From: Sanghuangporus weigelae
Lineage: Eukaryota; Basidiomycota; Agaricomycetes; Hymenochaetales; Hymenochaetaceae
Reading direction: 5' to 3'
Assembly (NCBI GenBank): GCA_033182465.1
Contig: CP137321.1
Location: 1,736,001-1,800,000, forward strand
Length of the DNA stretch: 64,000 nt
Positions 46,431 to 58,730 of this stretch are shown here, one piece after another (the first letter of the stretch is position 1; each line of letters starts with the position of its first letter). Made by a program: the position numbers and the translations under genes. Under the pieces are notes generated by a model. The model saw nothing but the letters and a program-made list of their open reading frames with translations. It was not told the DNA's origin and searched no databases.

Positions 46431-47929
46431 ATGAGTACGAATAACGCATCAGCGTGCACAGGATATTACAGATACACCGATATTGCATTCCATTATCCAA
46501 AAGCCATAGCAGATCTCCAAGAGGCATCGGCATTGAAATTGGCCGTTCACCACAAAGCACTTGGAGATCCATCTCATCCACTGCGTGCAGGTAATGAGAG
46601 AGGGCTTGAGTTATTCATCGGTAAGCACCAGTACGTCATTTACTCCGTAGGAACTCAATCCGATTTCTGACCTCAATGCGCACTTAGGAACCTTACCCAA
46701 AGGAGAATCGCGTTTGATGTTTTCCTCCGCACAAGTCGAATACCTACGCTATCTCGTTCATGCGATGGGATTCGCTAAGAAGCCTCTACCTCTGCCATCG
46801 TCCGAGTATCTTCTGACGGAAGCAAAGTTGACGAATGTTACTACCGTTTATCTGAAGACTCCATATGAAATCAAGAAAGCATACGACGTATGTACTTTGT
46901 TTATTTACAAAGTGGTATCCGACTTACTGAATAAATATAATTTCATCATCCCCAGAAAGTGAGAAAGAACAGCAGGAAAGTGAGAAACGACGCGATATTA
47001 GCCACTTATCGGTATAGCTTCGAGAAAGTCCGCAATTTGTATGCGTGCAAGAAAGGTTCTTGGCTAGCCATCGATATCGAAGCCTGGACGCTGTTGCGTT
47101 CTGCAATAACGGAGTTTGGGTGGAGCTATTTCAGAACGAACGGAGACGAAGAAGTGCAGGAACAGGGTCATTACATTGTAAAGAAAAACAAGAACCTAAG
47201 GAATGGGCAGTATGTAGCAGACGCGCAAGAAGTAAGTTGTTCACTAAAGGATCAGAGTGTCCGATACTAATAGCAGAAAGAAATACGCTTTTGGCACAAG
47301 CCTCGAGCTAGAGACAGAAGACTTCAAGAAAGCAGTCAGAGAGCTGTTCGGCAAGTTGCAGGAGTCAGGACCATTGTTTCTTATCTTTCACGACTGTCGC
47401 CAAGATATAGAGTAGGTCCAAGTCGATTCTCATTCACGTCACGTAGTCCTTGATAACTTCCTCTCTAGATTCCTAAAGAACACCGAATATTTTGGCGACG
47501 GTCTCACCAGCAAGCTTGAATACTCGATCCTAAAAGAGATCCCTGACGAAGGGACATTCGTAATTGATACGACAGAGCTGTTCAGCGCTCTTGAAGGAGA
47601 CATACGAGAAAAGAGGTCCCTTGCAGACATGTGTCGATTGCTGCAGATTCAAACACAGCATCTACATAATGCAGGCAATGATGCATATGTACGTCAGTTC
47701 GATTATCTTGAAAAAAGAAGTTTGAAGGAACGGCCAATTCCGTCTCGATACATAGTACACGCTACTTGCTCTGAAATCCATGGCGTCTGGGAATCAAGTT
47801 GACGCTCAGCGAGAAGAGCGATGGCCGAGTCGAATATTAGGTCCTTCGGATTCTGGCTCTGATTTGAAGGTCTTCTATTCACCAGAAGATGAGGATTCCG
47901 ACTTCTCACCATCAGAGGATGAAGAATAG
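46431..47929 (+). CDS. DEDDh exonuclease-fold protein, Gfd2/YDR514C-like, copy 2
   Basis: Tandem paralogue of the preceding gene. Six exons: 46431-46620, 46688-46887, 46956-47231, 47281-47411, 47469-47688 and 47756-47929. The splice positions correspond to those of copy 1. Matching blocks: GYYRYTDIAFHYPKAI, LRAGNERGLELFIGTLP, RLMFSSAQVEYLRYLVHAMG, SWLAIDIEAWTLLRSAITEF, GPLFLIFHDCRQDI, FVIDTTELFSALEGD and HLHNAGNDAYYTLLALKSMA. Roughly half of the positions agree by eye. All five DEDDh residues are kept, so both copies could be active. The C-terminus is shorter and acidic (SPEDEDSDFSPSEDEE). The acceptor of exon 4 is set at 47281 because only this gives KYAFGTSLELE in the frame of copy 1. Confidence 0.88.
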
Positions 47930-48163
47930 GCTGGTCAAAGGAGTGACATCCATTATCCGATAATCCGCTTACGTGCTTCGGAACTGCATAGGTCTCTTGG
48001 TTCCGACTTCGTACAATTAAGATTCCTGTTCTAATGTAACCGTGTCAATTATCGGCATTACGAATGGTATACTAGTAATCTGAATAGATTCGAGACCAGA
48101 AAAAGCGGGCATCCAATATCTCCCTGTTCGACAATCCAGTTGAACAGCAAGAAACGGACGTGA

Positions 48164-49923
48164 TCATTCATCTTTCCCATCATCCTCGTCGTCGCTCCGC
48201 TCGTCAGTGGCGTTCCCCGATGTAAGAGCGCTGTAAATGTATTGTGAGGTCATGGACGAAGCACGGAATGCATTAAGATAGCACGCACCGATAGCCAATG
48301 CGTAACATGAGGTAGTACCAGAATAAATTGAGGAATAAGAGGAGAAGGATGGGAGTGAATATTTGGTACTTCATCCACCATAGCATCCAAACACCTTCTG
48401 GAGGCGCCCATCTTTTGGAAGTGTCTCTAAAAGAACGCATGGGAAATTAATGGCCAAAACGACGCTCCCGTCAGACTTAACACATACGGCATCAAATCAT
48501 ACTGAGTCCAGACGGAAAAGAGAATGTCCATATTTAACCAGATGCGGAAGTATCTGTGAATATGCAGGTGAGAAGCTCCGTTTCTGATGTCAAGGAGCTC
48601 GGCAATCGACTTACGACCAGAAGGCAAAGAAAACGACGAATACCGCAATTTTCGTTCGGGTCAAGTTGAGATAATTGCAAATCTTAGAGAGCTGAACAGG
48701 GCACTCAACGATGAGGTCCCATCCTATAGATTCTAGTCACTTACAGCCAAGAACACGTCTGGAATGTCCATGCTGACGAAAACTGCGTTTCCAATCAATG
48801 TCAGGTTGATGCCGTAGCTCCAACTGGTTGTTACAGCTCGGAGTCAGTAGATTGGTTTCGTAATTCCAGGGAAATGCGCACCCAATAAGCCAGAGTGTAA
48901 CAAGGTGGTGAGCTACGAGTTCCTGAAAGTCCTTCCGCGGCTTTTCAATTTTCAATGCAAGTACTATGAGCTGCTGGATCCAATATGATAGATGCATCAA
49001 GTAATAACGTTTCAACTGAGGCTTCATATCCCAATGAGGATAATCTGAATGTATATATAGTAAGGACAAATCAGCGGCATGGAAAACATCTCCTTACCAA
49101 TCCAGAAGTATTCCGTCCTATACCACCATGTTGGAAGAGCCCTCATGATGAACTATGGACGTCCTGTTAAAAAGTTTCAAACGTTCAGAAAGGGACGACT
49201 TACAGTTCCCCAGACTCCCATCGCACCATAGTAAATCATAGCATAGGCTTGCTCGCCGAACCTGTCCAATTTTGTCTGTTTCTTGATACCTAGCCTAATC
49301 GAGATAGGACGGATGACTTTGAGGACGAGGAATTGACGAATGAAAGAGAAGACGATGATATGATATCCAATAAAAACAAGGTCCAGCCACCCCTTTGCAT
49401 AGCGAGTATCATCGGAAGCAGAGTCCACTATCGGATAGGAAATGAAAAGCATGGGTTCGAACGGGTTGGGACGAATGGCTAATGCTTCACAGATGCCATA
49501 AAGTAAAACCGGAATAAGCAGGAGCTTGAAAGAAGAGGCTATGCATGGTGATATCAACCGTCTGACGAGTAATAGCTTCCATGGGTAAACTCACAAGGGA
49601 CCCGCATCCATCGGAGTGTCTTTATATCAGACCATAAACCCTTTGATTCATAGAAATCATCGTGGACTCGGAAACGTGACTGACTCGGGGTACTTGCTCT
49701 CGAGTCGGGAGGTCTACAATCGAGTCAACGCGAAAATTCCGATAAGAAAAAGCTGAATGGAATACGTCTGGGCCAAGAACGCGCTCGTAAGATGGTGACG
49801 TTTGTCGTGTCTGCGCGAGGAATAGTCAATGATCGTGAAGGGCCATAAGCAATGGGGGGCATACTCTATGTGGTGCAGCGCGTCCACCACTGAGGTGTGT
49901 TTGACACCATTCATCCTAGTCAT
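48164..49923 (-). CDS. LAG1: Ceramide synthase (LAG1/LAC1 type, TLC domain)
   Basis: Acyl-CoA-dependent N-acylation of sphingoid bases in the ER membrane. Start at 49923 (MTRMNGVKHTSVVDALHHIE) with exons 49923-49766, 49713-49595 and 49538 onward. These splices join AQTPPDSRASTPSQSR, DDFYESKGLWSDIKTLRW and SSFKLLLIPVLLYGICEA. Membrane segments include LVFIGYHIIVFSFIRQFLVL and QAYAMIYYGAMGVWG. The TLC core shows HWDMKPQLKRYYLMHLSYWI, IEKPRKDFQELVAHHLVTLW (the paired His of the active site), MDIPDVFLAL and YFRIWLNMDILFSVWTQYDL. The C-terminus is acidic (DERSDDEDDGKDE), as in LAG1. The first exon is supported only by frame and splice sites, so a different start is possible. Confidence 0.93.
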
Positions 49924-50155
49924 TCTCGGCGAATATAACTCTAGCAGAAGTGCTCAGGAAGCGCAAGGGTGCATGAAACTGAGGGGGAAGAGGTGTTTTG
50001 TCACGGGAACCAATCAACCTCAACCTGTGCCGCGAGAAAAAGGAGAATAAGTGTTGCTTATGTTAAGAAATCTGATGATCGTCTGATGATCGGCATGATC
50101 GGCGTATACTCCAAAGTCTTGAGTCTTGATCTATCAATTCGCACTCAAACGACTT

Positions 50156-52154
50156 ATGTTCTCCTCGTCCGGCCTGTTCGACAATGTCCCGTGTCCAGAT
50201 AAAGATCGTTGCAAGCGCGTCCGTTGCCTCTTCTCTCATTCGCCCAACGCAAAGCAACCCATACTGCCTCTTATTCCAGTTTCCGCACCAACCGCTGGTC
50301 CATCAACATCGACAATCAGTTCCCCAAAGCCAGAGAGACCTCACCCGAATCCACCAGACACCAGACCGCGCACTGTTCCCTCAAAGCGACCAGCTTCCTT
50401 TGCAATAAAGTCTTACGCGCAATCGTCGGGTGATTCGTCTAATGAATCACCAAGAAAGACTTTGAAGCTCGAGGCCTCAGCAAAGACTACAGCGCCGCCT
50501 TCTGACCATCGCACGGTAGGTAATCCTTTCCTTAGCATGGTCTGCTCATTGCATACCTGTCCGTCAGGTTGGTGTGCCTGTATTAAGAGTAAACCCGGCC
50601 AAGTCTAAGGTAGCTATTCCCGTACGACAGGTGCGTCACAATGCGTTCCTACTACTATTTCATGTAGTTAACCGACCCGCCTTCAGGCGATGCTCAAAAA
50701 TTTATATGAATGTTTTACAGAGCTATATTCAGAAATTCTGGAAAGCTACCCGACTCTGGCATCTGAGCATGCGCTTGCTCAAGAACAGGAAGTTTATGAC
50801 AAATCCTTGAAACCTACATATCACCATGTAAGGAATTTCATCAAATCATTACTTATTGTTAAGCTTATGAATATCATTCAAGGCTGCCATATTGTCCGTG
50901 GCATCCTTGAAGAAACGCTCCAAGCCAACTTCTTTACTGCATGATTCCGTTGGAACCGAAGGCACCCTTCAGAAACGACGCGAATCTCATGACAAGCTTC
51001 GATCATTACGACTCTCGTCTGAGCATCTCATATCCCATGTCATGAGTCTCGAACAGTTGAAGACTTGGGGCTTCATGACGGAGATACCGGATGATCCTGG
51101 AGGACAGAGTCCAAGTGATGAAGGAAAGATCAAACAATGCGATAGATGCAACAAGCCTTTCGTCGTCAAGCGGAAAGAGAAAGCGGATGTGTGTGTACAT
51201 CATTGGGGCAGGGTATCTGCGAAACGTATAAACGGTATGTAAATTCTGAATTGCAATTGAACTATATCGTAGTAAACAATTGATGAAGGAGAAAAGCTTA
51301 AAGTGTGGAGCTGCTGTTCTCAAGTAGTTGGCGATACAGAAGGTTGCAGCAGAGGGCCTCATGTCTTTTATGAAACTTTACCAGAAGAACTCCACGCCCG
51401 ACATGGGTTTTCATTCACAAGGTCTGCCAAGGACGAAACCGATATCCTCGATACCGCACTAGACGTAGTCTGTCTGGATTGCGAAATGATTTATACCACC
51501 GGCGGAGCACGAGTTGCTCGTGTATCCGTCGTCGATGGCTCTGGAAAAGAAATATTCGACGAGCTGGTTAAAATGGATGATGAGGTGGAGGTCATGTCAG
51601 TCGTCAATCCGTGCCTATATCTTCACTGTCACTGACTCAGGTTATCATCAATACGATTTGGTCGTACAGCGATTACAACACTCGATTCTCCGGCATAACC
51701 GAGGAAGAGTATGAGAAGAAAGCTCTATTACCTTTGAAATCTATACGGAGAGCTCTAGATGCGTACATCAACTCCAATACTATCATAGTTGGGCATGCCC
51801 TAGAAAACGACCTCAAGACGTTACGTATGGTCCATCTGCGATGTGTTGACACTGCAATCCTTTTTCCGCATCGTTCTGGACCGCCTTACCGCCGTGCGCT
51901 ACGTGATCTGTGAGCAATCTCGTTCGTCGAGTTGAGGGCTTTCTTAACTGAAGTTTACGGATTCCAGGACTCGAGAAGTATTAGGACGGTCCATCCAGAC
52001 GGGTGGGGGCACATCTGGACACTCGTCAGTTGAAGACTCGATAGCTACTTTGGATCTTGTCCGTTGGTTTGTGCTAAATAATCCCGGGACGAAGAAGCCT
52101 AAGGCGGCCGTCCAGGCTACCTCCAGTAGCTCTTCCGTACCCGTAACTCGTTGA
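50156..52154 (+). CDS. RNA 3'-5' exonuclease, REXO1/REX3-like
   Basis: DEDDh exonuclease acting on structured or ribosomal RNA precursors, probably nuclear. Start at 50156 (MFSSSGLFDNVPCPDKDRCK) opens with a CCCH-type unit CPDKDRCKRVRCLFSH. A Pro/Ser-rich linker follows, then AMLKNLYECFTELYSEILES, LSSEHLISHVMSLEQLKTWGF and a second Cys/His unit CDRCNKPFVVKRKEKADVCV HH. The catalytic domain reads DVVCLDCEMIYTTGGARVAR (Asp, Glu), TIIVGHALENDLKTLRM (Asp), then CVDTAILFPHRSGPPYRRAL and HSSVEDSIATLDLVRW (His, Asp). About nine exons, the first 50156-50515. The domain order matches fungal REX3/REXO1-like proteins. Which yeast REX paralogue it equals cannot be settled here. Confidence 0.91.
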
Positions 52155-52533
52155 AGCTCTTTCATCAATGTTGTGTGTTGAAGTGTGAACACCCTTGAGC
52201 GATGTAAGAGGAAAACCGGACAAAACCGCAAATCAGATATGCTCCGCATTTTGTGTGTTGCATCTCACAGGACAGCACAAGTCCGTACTGATCATACCAC
52301 GAAGCGTAAACTTTGCGCGCTGATGAGACCTTCGACGATACTATCATCTTGCCGCCTTCTCATTGTTTGGGATCTCTCCATTGTTCCGACATATACTCGC
52401 AAAGTGTAGAACACGCCTTTTATTGCCGCCCGACAGCCGGTGAATTAATTGCAATAAATCCAGTAATTTTTCTCAGGCGCGTTTAAACCCAAGAACAACA
52501 AGAAGTGACTTCCACTGATATCTGAAGCTAGAT
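52155..52533. other. Spacer between convergent genes
   Basis: Holds the 3' ends of the REXO-like gene and of the acyl-CoA dehydrogenase gene. Short open frames only; no feature recognised. Confidence 0.5.
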
Positions 52534-54602
52534 TCACAGATGTGCCTTGATATTATACTTGTTGAACAACTCTATTTCTTTTTTCTTCGCAGCCTCCGCT
52601 TGTTTGCGAAGTGCTGGCGCCCGTTTCAGCTCGCGCTGACCGATTTGTTGAAGATGAACCTGCATAGTAAGCAAATGTTAGTCTATCAGCTTAACGCCGA
52701 TTCGTACTTGCTACTGACTTCGTCGGGTCCCTGAGAAATCAATTTAGTAAATGCAATGTAATTTGAGCTTTGGACGGAATACTCACATCAGCTAACCGAA
52801 GTGTACGAAGACCAGCCCATAGTTCAGCCAGAATTTGATCCTGGCTCACACCTTCAGCACCGAAAACCTGAATGGCGCGATCGACAACTTGCAAAGCCAT
52901 GGAGGGGACAATGAACTAGACAGAACAAGTCTGAGAGCAATGTACCGAGAAAAGAGAATCGATTGAACAAACTTTGGCCATGCCAATTTCCTTAAGAGCA
53001 CCTTTTGCCTTGTGCTTGTCGATCTACGGAAGAATTCGATTAGCCTTGGGAACAAGAAGGAAAGCTAGAAAGTAAGGTACTTGGATAGCAGCACTGAGAA
53101 CCAGCATACGTGCCATGTCAATTTCTGCTCGTGATTTCGCGATATTGGAAATCACAGTGCCTAGCGTACAAATTTTAGCTTGAGAATAGAAGGACACAGA
53201 GCAATGCTTTTCACCATGTTCATACAAGAACTTCCCAAATGTTTTTCTCGATGGATCTGTAACGCGCTGGAGCATAATATCCAGCGCTCGCTGAGCGGCG
53301 CCTATCGAACGCATGCAATGATGAATCCTCCCAGGCCTATGATTGTTTCAGCACGCGTCTCTCAGAGCTTTGCATTGAGTCCTACCCTAAACGGCCTTGA
53401 ATAATCTAAGAAAGTAGTCAAATGTACGCTCGAATCAAACAATGAATGAATATATACCTCAAAGCCCCGACCCCAACCAAGGACGAGGTTGGACAAAGGA
53501 ACCCGCACATTCTCATAAATTATTTCGCAATGACCTTCTGGAGCGTCGTCGTACCCGAATACGCACATTGGGCGAACAATCTTGACTCCGGGAGTGTTAG
53601 CTGGCACGATCACGACACTTTGCTGCAAGTAAGCGTTCTGGTTCGAGGGATCACTTTTGCCCATAACAAGGTGTAATCTCGTCCTAGGATCTCCAGCACC
53701 GCTTATATACCTGGATTGTAGGAGAATCTTCAGGATATGTTCTCGTGCCAGTAACCATATAAAGTGACCATTTATGCCCATTTATGACAATTTCGTTTCC
53801 CTCGCGGCGTATGGATGTTTGAATGTTTGTCGCATCCGAAGATGCAACTACAAGAAATGCTTAGACAAAGAGACAAAAATAGAGAACATAACATACCGAA
53901 ACGCTCTGTCATCGAGAAAGCAGATCGGATCTCGCCATTTAACAAAGGAACCAGCCATTGCTTCTGCTGTTCTGGAGAACCATAACGTGCAAGAACCTCT
54001 GAGTACTATTGTGAGTATCAAAGCTAGTCAAGTACTATGACCTGCTTACCCATATTTCCTGTATCTGGAGCTGAGCAGTTGCACGCTTCTGGGGCAAGTG
54101 GACTGGCTCTTCCAAGAATCTCGGCCATTACAGCATACTGTTCGATTGTTTCACGACACATGATTTACTTCATAATTGATGAAATGCTCACTTCCAAGTT
54201 TGTCAATGGCACGCCGAACTCAGGATAATGAACCTTGCTCAAGAAGAGGTTCCAGAGTCCAAGCTTCTTTGCCTTCGTTTTCAATTCCTCAACAATCGGA
54301 ATGGCTGTCTTCCATCGCTTCTCAGGGTCTGTAGGGACTTGCGCACGCGCTACTCTCTGCGCTGGGACACATTCTTCCTATGGTCAAGTATTTTGTTCGG
54401 TTCTAAGGTCAGATGGCACACTGGACCATTACTAACGTTTACGAAGGTAATAAGCTTCGCGAGTGTCTCTTTGGCGTAAGGAGAGAACTTGTCTTCAACC
54501 TAATCATGAACGGTAAAGCTCCTTCAGCCAAAACTGGAGAAAATGTCTTACAAGAGACCAGCTTGCAGAAGACGTTATTTCTTCGACTGGATGAGACGAC
54601 AT
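52534..54602 (-). CDS. Acyl-CoA dehydrogenase (ACAD10/11-like)
   Basis: FAD-dependent dehydrogenase of acyl-CoA esters, mitochondrial or peroxisomal. Start at 54602 ([17 protein letters not shown]) joins to [19 protein letters not shown] and [27 protein letters not shown]. Further blocks: [107 protein letters not shown] and [20 protein letters not shown]. It ends [20 protein letters not shown] with a Lys-rich tail. Length about 430 residues, normal for the stand-alone form; no kinase-like aminoglycoside phosphotransferase part is attached. At least ten exons; borders in the middle are approximate. The convergent neighbour is the REXO-like gene. Confidence 0.92.
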
Positions 54603-54935
54603 GGTGGTTCGCGAGGAAGTAATGTCCTCGACGCGTCTGGTGATCCACGCCATGAACTACCGGCTGAAACATGTTGCCGATACCCGGCGCGTCTTCCGTA
54701 TATAAGCAGGTGCTATTTGAACTATTGACTACATAAATTTAAGACTACATGATCAATGGTTGATGGTGGTACACGTACGATTAACTCATGATTCAGGGAA
54801 GAAATCTAAGTAAGAAGGTGAGAGTCAGCCGTTAATGATGTACAGATGGCTTGTCCGGATAGCGTATATAGATAGTCCTTTGGTTAAGAATGAAAAACTA
54901 CAATAAGAAAAGGACAACAGAAATAACGCAGGCCA
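54603..54935. other. Spacer between acyl-CoA dehydrogenase start and regulator 3' end
   Basis: Both flanking genes read leftward. An ACGCGT occurs near 54631, close to the dehydrogenase start. Nothing else was recognised. Confidence 0.45.
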
Positions 54936-57900
54936 CTAGTGGTCGTTGTTCATAGTAAACTCCCCAAATGAGAATGACAAGTCAGGATCGTACTGGAATT
55001 CCGCTCCATCGAATCCTTGCCAAGGCCCATCCTGTCCGGTATCATACAGTCCTGGAGTGTAATTTCGGATGAAGTCAAGACCGGTAAAGGGAAGGCCAGC
55101 AGTGTCGAAACTCGAAGAAGGAAATGCATCTCCTTGAGCTGCCATTGGTTGTTGAAGGCCCAGCAGTGAATCAAGTGTAGGACCATACGCCGCAACGTTT
55201 TGATCCATCATGCCCTGAGCAAGCGGATTATAAGAGGGTAAGCTTGCATTGGAAGTATCGGAATCCTGGGAAAGATTACGAATCCCATTGTGGTCTTGCT
55301 GGGTAGGAGAACTCCAATTCCCCGGCGTGCCTGATAGGTTATATGAGAAATTTACTGAGTTGGGATCACCCAACGTAGGAAGAGAGGGCCCAAAGACAGG
55401 AGAATTCTGCGCGAAAGTGACTTGGCGCTCGACACTGGTGCTTCCCGTGTCTCGTGGGCTACCGGGGAATGCTTGTTGCTGATTACTCGCAGCAAAAGCT
55501 GACGCGAAAGACCGATGAAACGCATGAGGAGAAGAAGAAAAGGATCCTCCCGACTCTGCTGGATCCATTTCGTCATGCGCGCGCTTCTGAGACATGGCTC
55601 TACGTGCTTGATTCTGCGAGTTAGAAGGCTTAGAGAGGCTCAGGTATAAAGAAACGAACCTAGTCCAGAAGGTCCAGACAAGCGAGAACCTTGCAGTGAT
55701 AATGATCTCCTGCGTATTCGCTCACGCGCATCCCGAGATGTTGCTCTTGAATGTTTCGCTCTGAACATCCTACCGGACAGTGACCTCTGTAGACTTGACT
55801 GCGACGATGGGGACGATGGGGAGATTGCACCTCCAAAGGGAGAGGCATCCTGGGAGCGAGCTACAACTGGCCCTTTATTGATGGCGTCCCTTGCCGTAAT
55901 TGCCAGATCGGAAAGAAGTTCTCTGCACTTGCGGGCGCCAGGCCAGGTCCCTTCCCAAGAACTGACGACACCCAAGCAGCTTTCCGCTTCCGCCATCGCA
56001 GCATTTGCGGCGTCCCTGTCTGAAATATGCATTGCATAGAGAAGTATAATGACGGCCGAACTGAAGAGGTGTTGGATAAAGAAAGCCAGGTGATGAGAGG
56101 ACGGGACGACGTTCTTGACGGATGGTGCAAGCCGAATGCAAGACCGTGCCGTATGAACGGCTTTCAACGAGGAAGCTAAACCCGCGAATTGGCTTCCTTT
56201 GAGCGGAAGGAAGTTGCGATGAAGGGTTGTGAGGATGGAATAATAGTGACTGCATAAGACGGCGCCCATCGTCACTTGGGCGTCATTCGTCGGCGCCGAC
56301 TTGAATGTGGCCGGGAGACTATTACACCATTCCACCAGTTCAGCGTCAAGACTAGCTGCTTGCTCTGTGAGTTCCTGTACTTTCTGAGGTTCGAGGTGCT
56401 CTCTAAAGCTGTCTATGCTGTATATCTGTCGGCACACCCGTCCCGCAATCCTGTACAAATCGCATAGAGCAATAAATCCGACCACCAATGATGGCTGGCT
56501 CTTTTGGATTATTGAGCCAGCGAAAAATTCGGGCAACTCTTCATCATCAAATTCAAAAGGATACTCTGCGTCGCAATCCGAATCCTCGATGCCCAGTGGT
56601 CGTCCAAGTGCCATGGCCAACATGCGATCTAGAGAATAAACGCTCCAAAATACTTTACGACGGACGTGCTTTTCAAGCGCAGTCATATTTACGTGACGAG
56701 TAGATCTCTATGACAAGACCATAAGTGACACAGTCTGAAAAGCGAACCTGGGACGTACATGCAGGCCCAAATCCTGAGACATACGAACTGCTTGTCCGAC
56801 CAGCAACCAGGCCTGGGGCAGACAATTTACTGCACAGAGGAACGAGGAAAGAAGAACAATGCATTGCACGTGAGCAATCTGGATGAGAGGATGGCTGATG
56901 TAGTGGAGAATTAATGATCTTTTGAGAAATATGAAGTCAGCCTTCCTTACAGTGCAACAATACTGAGCACTACACACCTTTCATAGTACACCATTCCAAG
57001 ACCGCCATCGTCCTCGTCATTCAATCTAGGGTCGTCCACTACCCGTGATGCGCACGCAAAGACGGCAAAGACCAACGAAATGAAAGGTGTTTGGGCTCTC
57101 ACAACATTTACGTCATGCCTGAGGTCCATCAGATTCTTGTAAGCGGTTAGGAATGAAGTCTTGTCAACAACTGGAAGCAGAAAATGCAGTCGATGGAAAT
57201 AAGCGTCAACCTTTACGTTTTAAGTGTCAGTGAATACCAAAAATCAACTGAGATAGAACAGTGTACCAGCTTGTCCGCCAGATCTCTGTCAGGATACTCA
57301 ACCTCTTCCGGTCCAGGCAACGCATGCACTTTTCCGAAGAAGACAGAAGCGGGAAAATAGAGCTTATTCGCACTTGGTCCAGGTGATTGAGGATCATCTT
57401 CTGCTGGAGAAACACGATGAAGCGGTGATGATGTCAAAGCACGAAAAGACTGGATTAAAGACATAGTTGAAGAACCGCCTATCCATCGTAGATGTCCATG
57501 CTCGTCTAAGGCAAGTTGTCCGAATGCCTCGGATACTTCATCCTCCTCTTTGCTTGAGGTCACGGAGGGAGATTTAGGCAACGGAGAACTGGAGTGCTCG
57601 GATGCCGCGCTATCTCTGCTCGGAAAAGATCTATGTTGACTGCGCAAAGGCTGAGGCTGTGAAACTCCGTTCTGCCTCCTCAGCGCTTCCACAATCCCTT
57701 CTATCGGCGCCTGGCCTCCATTCGGAGACTTTTCGATCAGTTCTACTATCGGAGCGACTTGCTTAAAGACTTCCTCCATATGCATAAGCCGTGCTTCAAG
57801 CTCCTGAACATAACTTAAGGGTGATACAATCAGAGCACAGCATAACAAAGGGACGAAAAGGCTTACTGTCGACTGAGAGCAGCACGATCTTTCGTTTGAA

Positions 57901-58176
57901 GCCATGTGCACGCTGCACCACCGGCTGCACATTGCGAGCAGACGGGCTCGGCACCATCGCACTTTATCTTCTTTCTCCTGTAGATAAAGGGATAAGCACC
58001 ATTCTTGGTAGGCGAGAGATCGTCACGCACCGACAGTTCTCGCATGCACGCCAGACGCGTCTTCGTTGGAGCTGGATTGGCCTCTGACCAGCGTCTGGAG
58101 GTAGAGGAGGATCTTGAGCGCGTTTCTTCTTCGGAGGCTGGTTCATCGAGGAGGATGGAACATTGTTATCTGCCAT
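54936..58176 (-). CDS. Zn2Cys6 transcription factor with fungal_trans domain
   Basis: Fungal DNA-binding regulator. Start at 58176 (MADNNVPSSSMNQPPKKKRA). Exon 1 ends at 58031 and exon 2 begins at 57977. Splicing them makes the cluster CENCRRKKIKCDGAEPVCSQ C...C, spacing C-x2-C-x6-C-x6-C-x2-C-x6-C. A short coiled coil follows (YVQELEARLMHMEEVFKQV), then the middle homology region: YPDRDLADKLVDAYFHRLHF, LVFAVFACASRVVDDPRLND, CLPQAWLLVGQAVRMSQDLG and VRRKVFWSVYSLDRMLAMAL GRPLGIEDSDCDAEYP. The C-terminus is Ser/Gln/Asn rich. Family motif order is that of XlnR-type (xylanolytic) factors, but targets cannot be told from sequence. No metabolic cluster stands beside it to suggest a target. Confidence 0.92.
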
Positions 58177-58730
58177 GATGAGAGTTAGAGTGTGAGTGCC
58201 TGGGCAAAGATGGATGGTCTGCAATTACGCTCACAGAGGGACGTAGACTCGTGGGAAAGCCACGTGCTGATTCCTGATTGAAATGAAATGAAATGGAGAC
58301 TCTGCGGCCAGCAGCCACCAGTTACAGTACATGTAGAGATGATTTCAAGTTTATGCTCTTCGTATCGCAGTCTACCACTGAAGTCGTCGGGATTTTTAAT
58401 GTAATCCTTCCTTGGTTTCGATGGTACACAAAATAAGAAAAGACCTCGGCAAGACCGTTCGTTTAATTGGTTGATTAAATAAATAATCGATTCGTAACTT
58501 TAGGGGCTTCTCTCCCTTGTTGATTCGTGTCCGTTTGCCTTCCTCGCCCTAGTATATACACTCTCCATTAAGTTTGTTTGAAATAAATATCGATGTCAAG
58601 AAAGAGCGGCAGTGTTATGTAATAATGATTTGCTTACCATATGTATACAAAGCACAAATAAAGTCAACCACGACGAAGTCAGCCATCCTCTCGTCAGACT
58701 CATTGACCTGTTCTCAGCAAGTCCAACATA
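58177..58730. other. Shared promoter between the Zn2Cys6 factor and PAB2
   Basis: Divergent promoter region of 554 bases, with a CACGTG at 58261-58266 and an AT-rich middle part (about 58420-58500). No open frame with coding character. Confidence 0.45.

Noticed and set aside
44404-47929. The nuclease pair as QIP, the exonuclease partner of Argonaute
   Set aside because: The N-terminal region and the HNAGND motif fit the Gfd2/YDR514C group instead; no evidence ties them to Argonaute.
54936-58176. A secondary-metabolite cluster around the Zn2Cys6 factor
   Set aside because: The neighbours are housekeeping genes (PAB2, SmF, NC2 beta, acyl-CoA dehydrogenase); no synthase, P450 or transporter is present.
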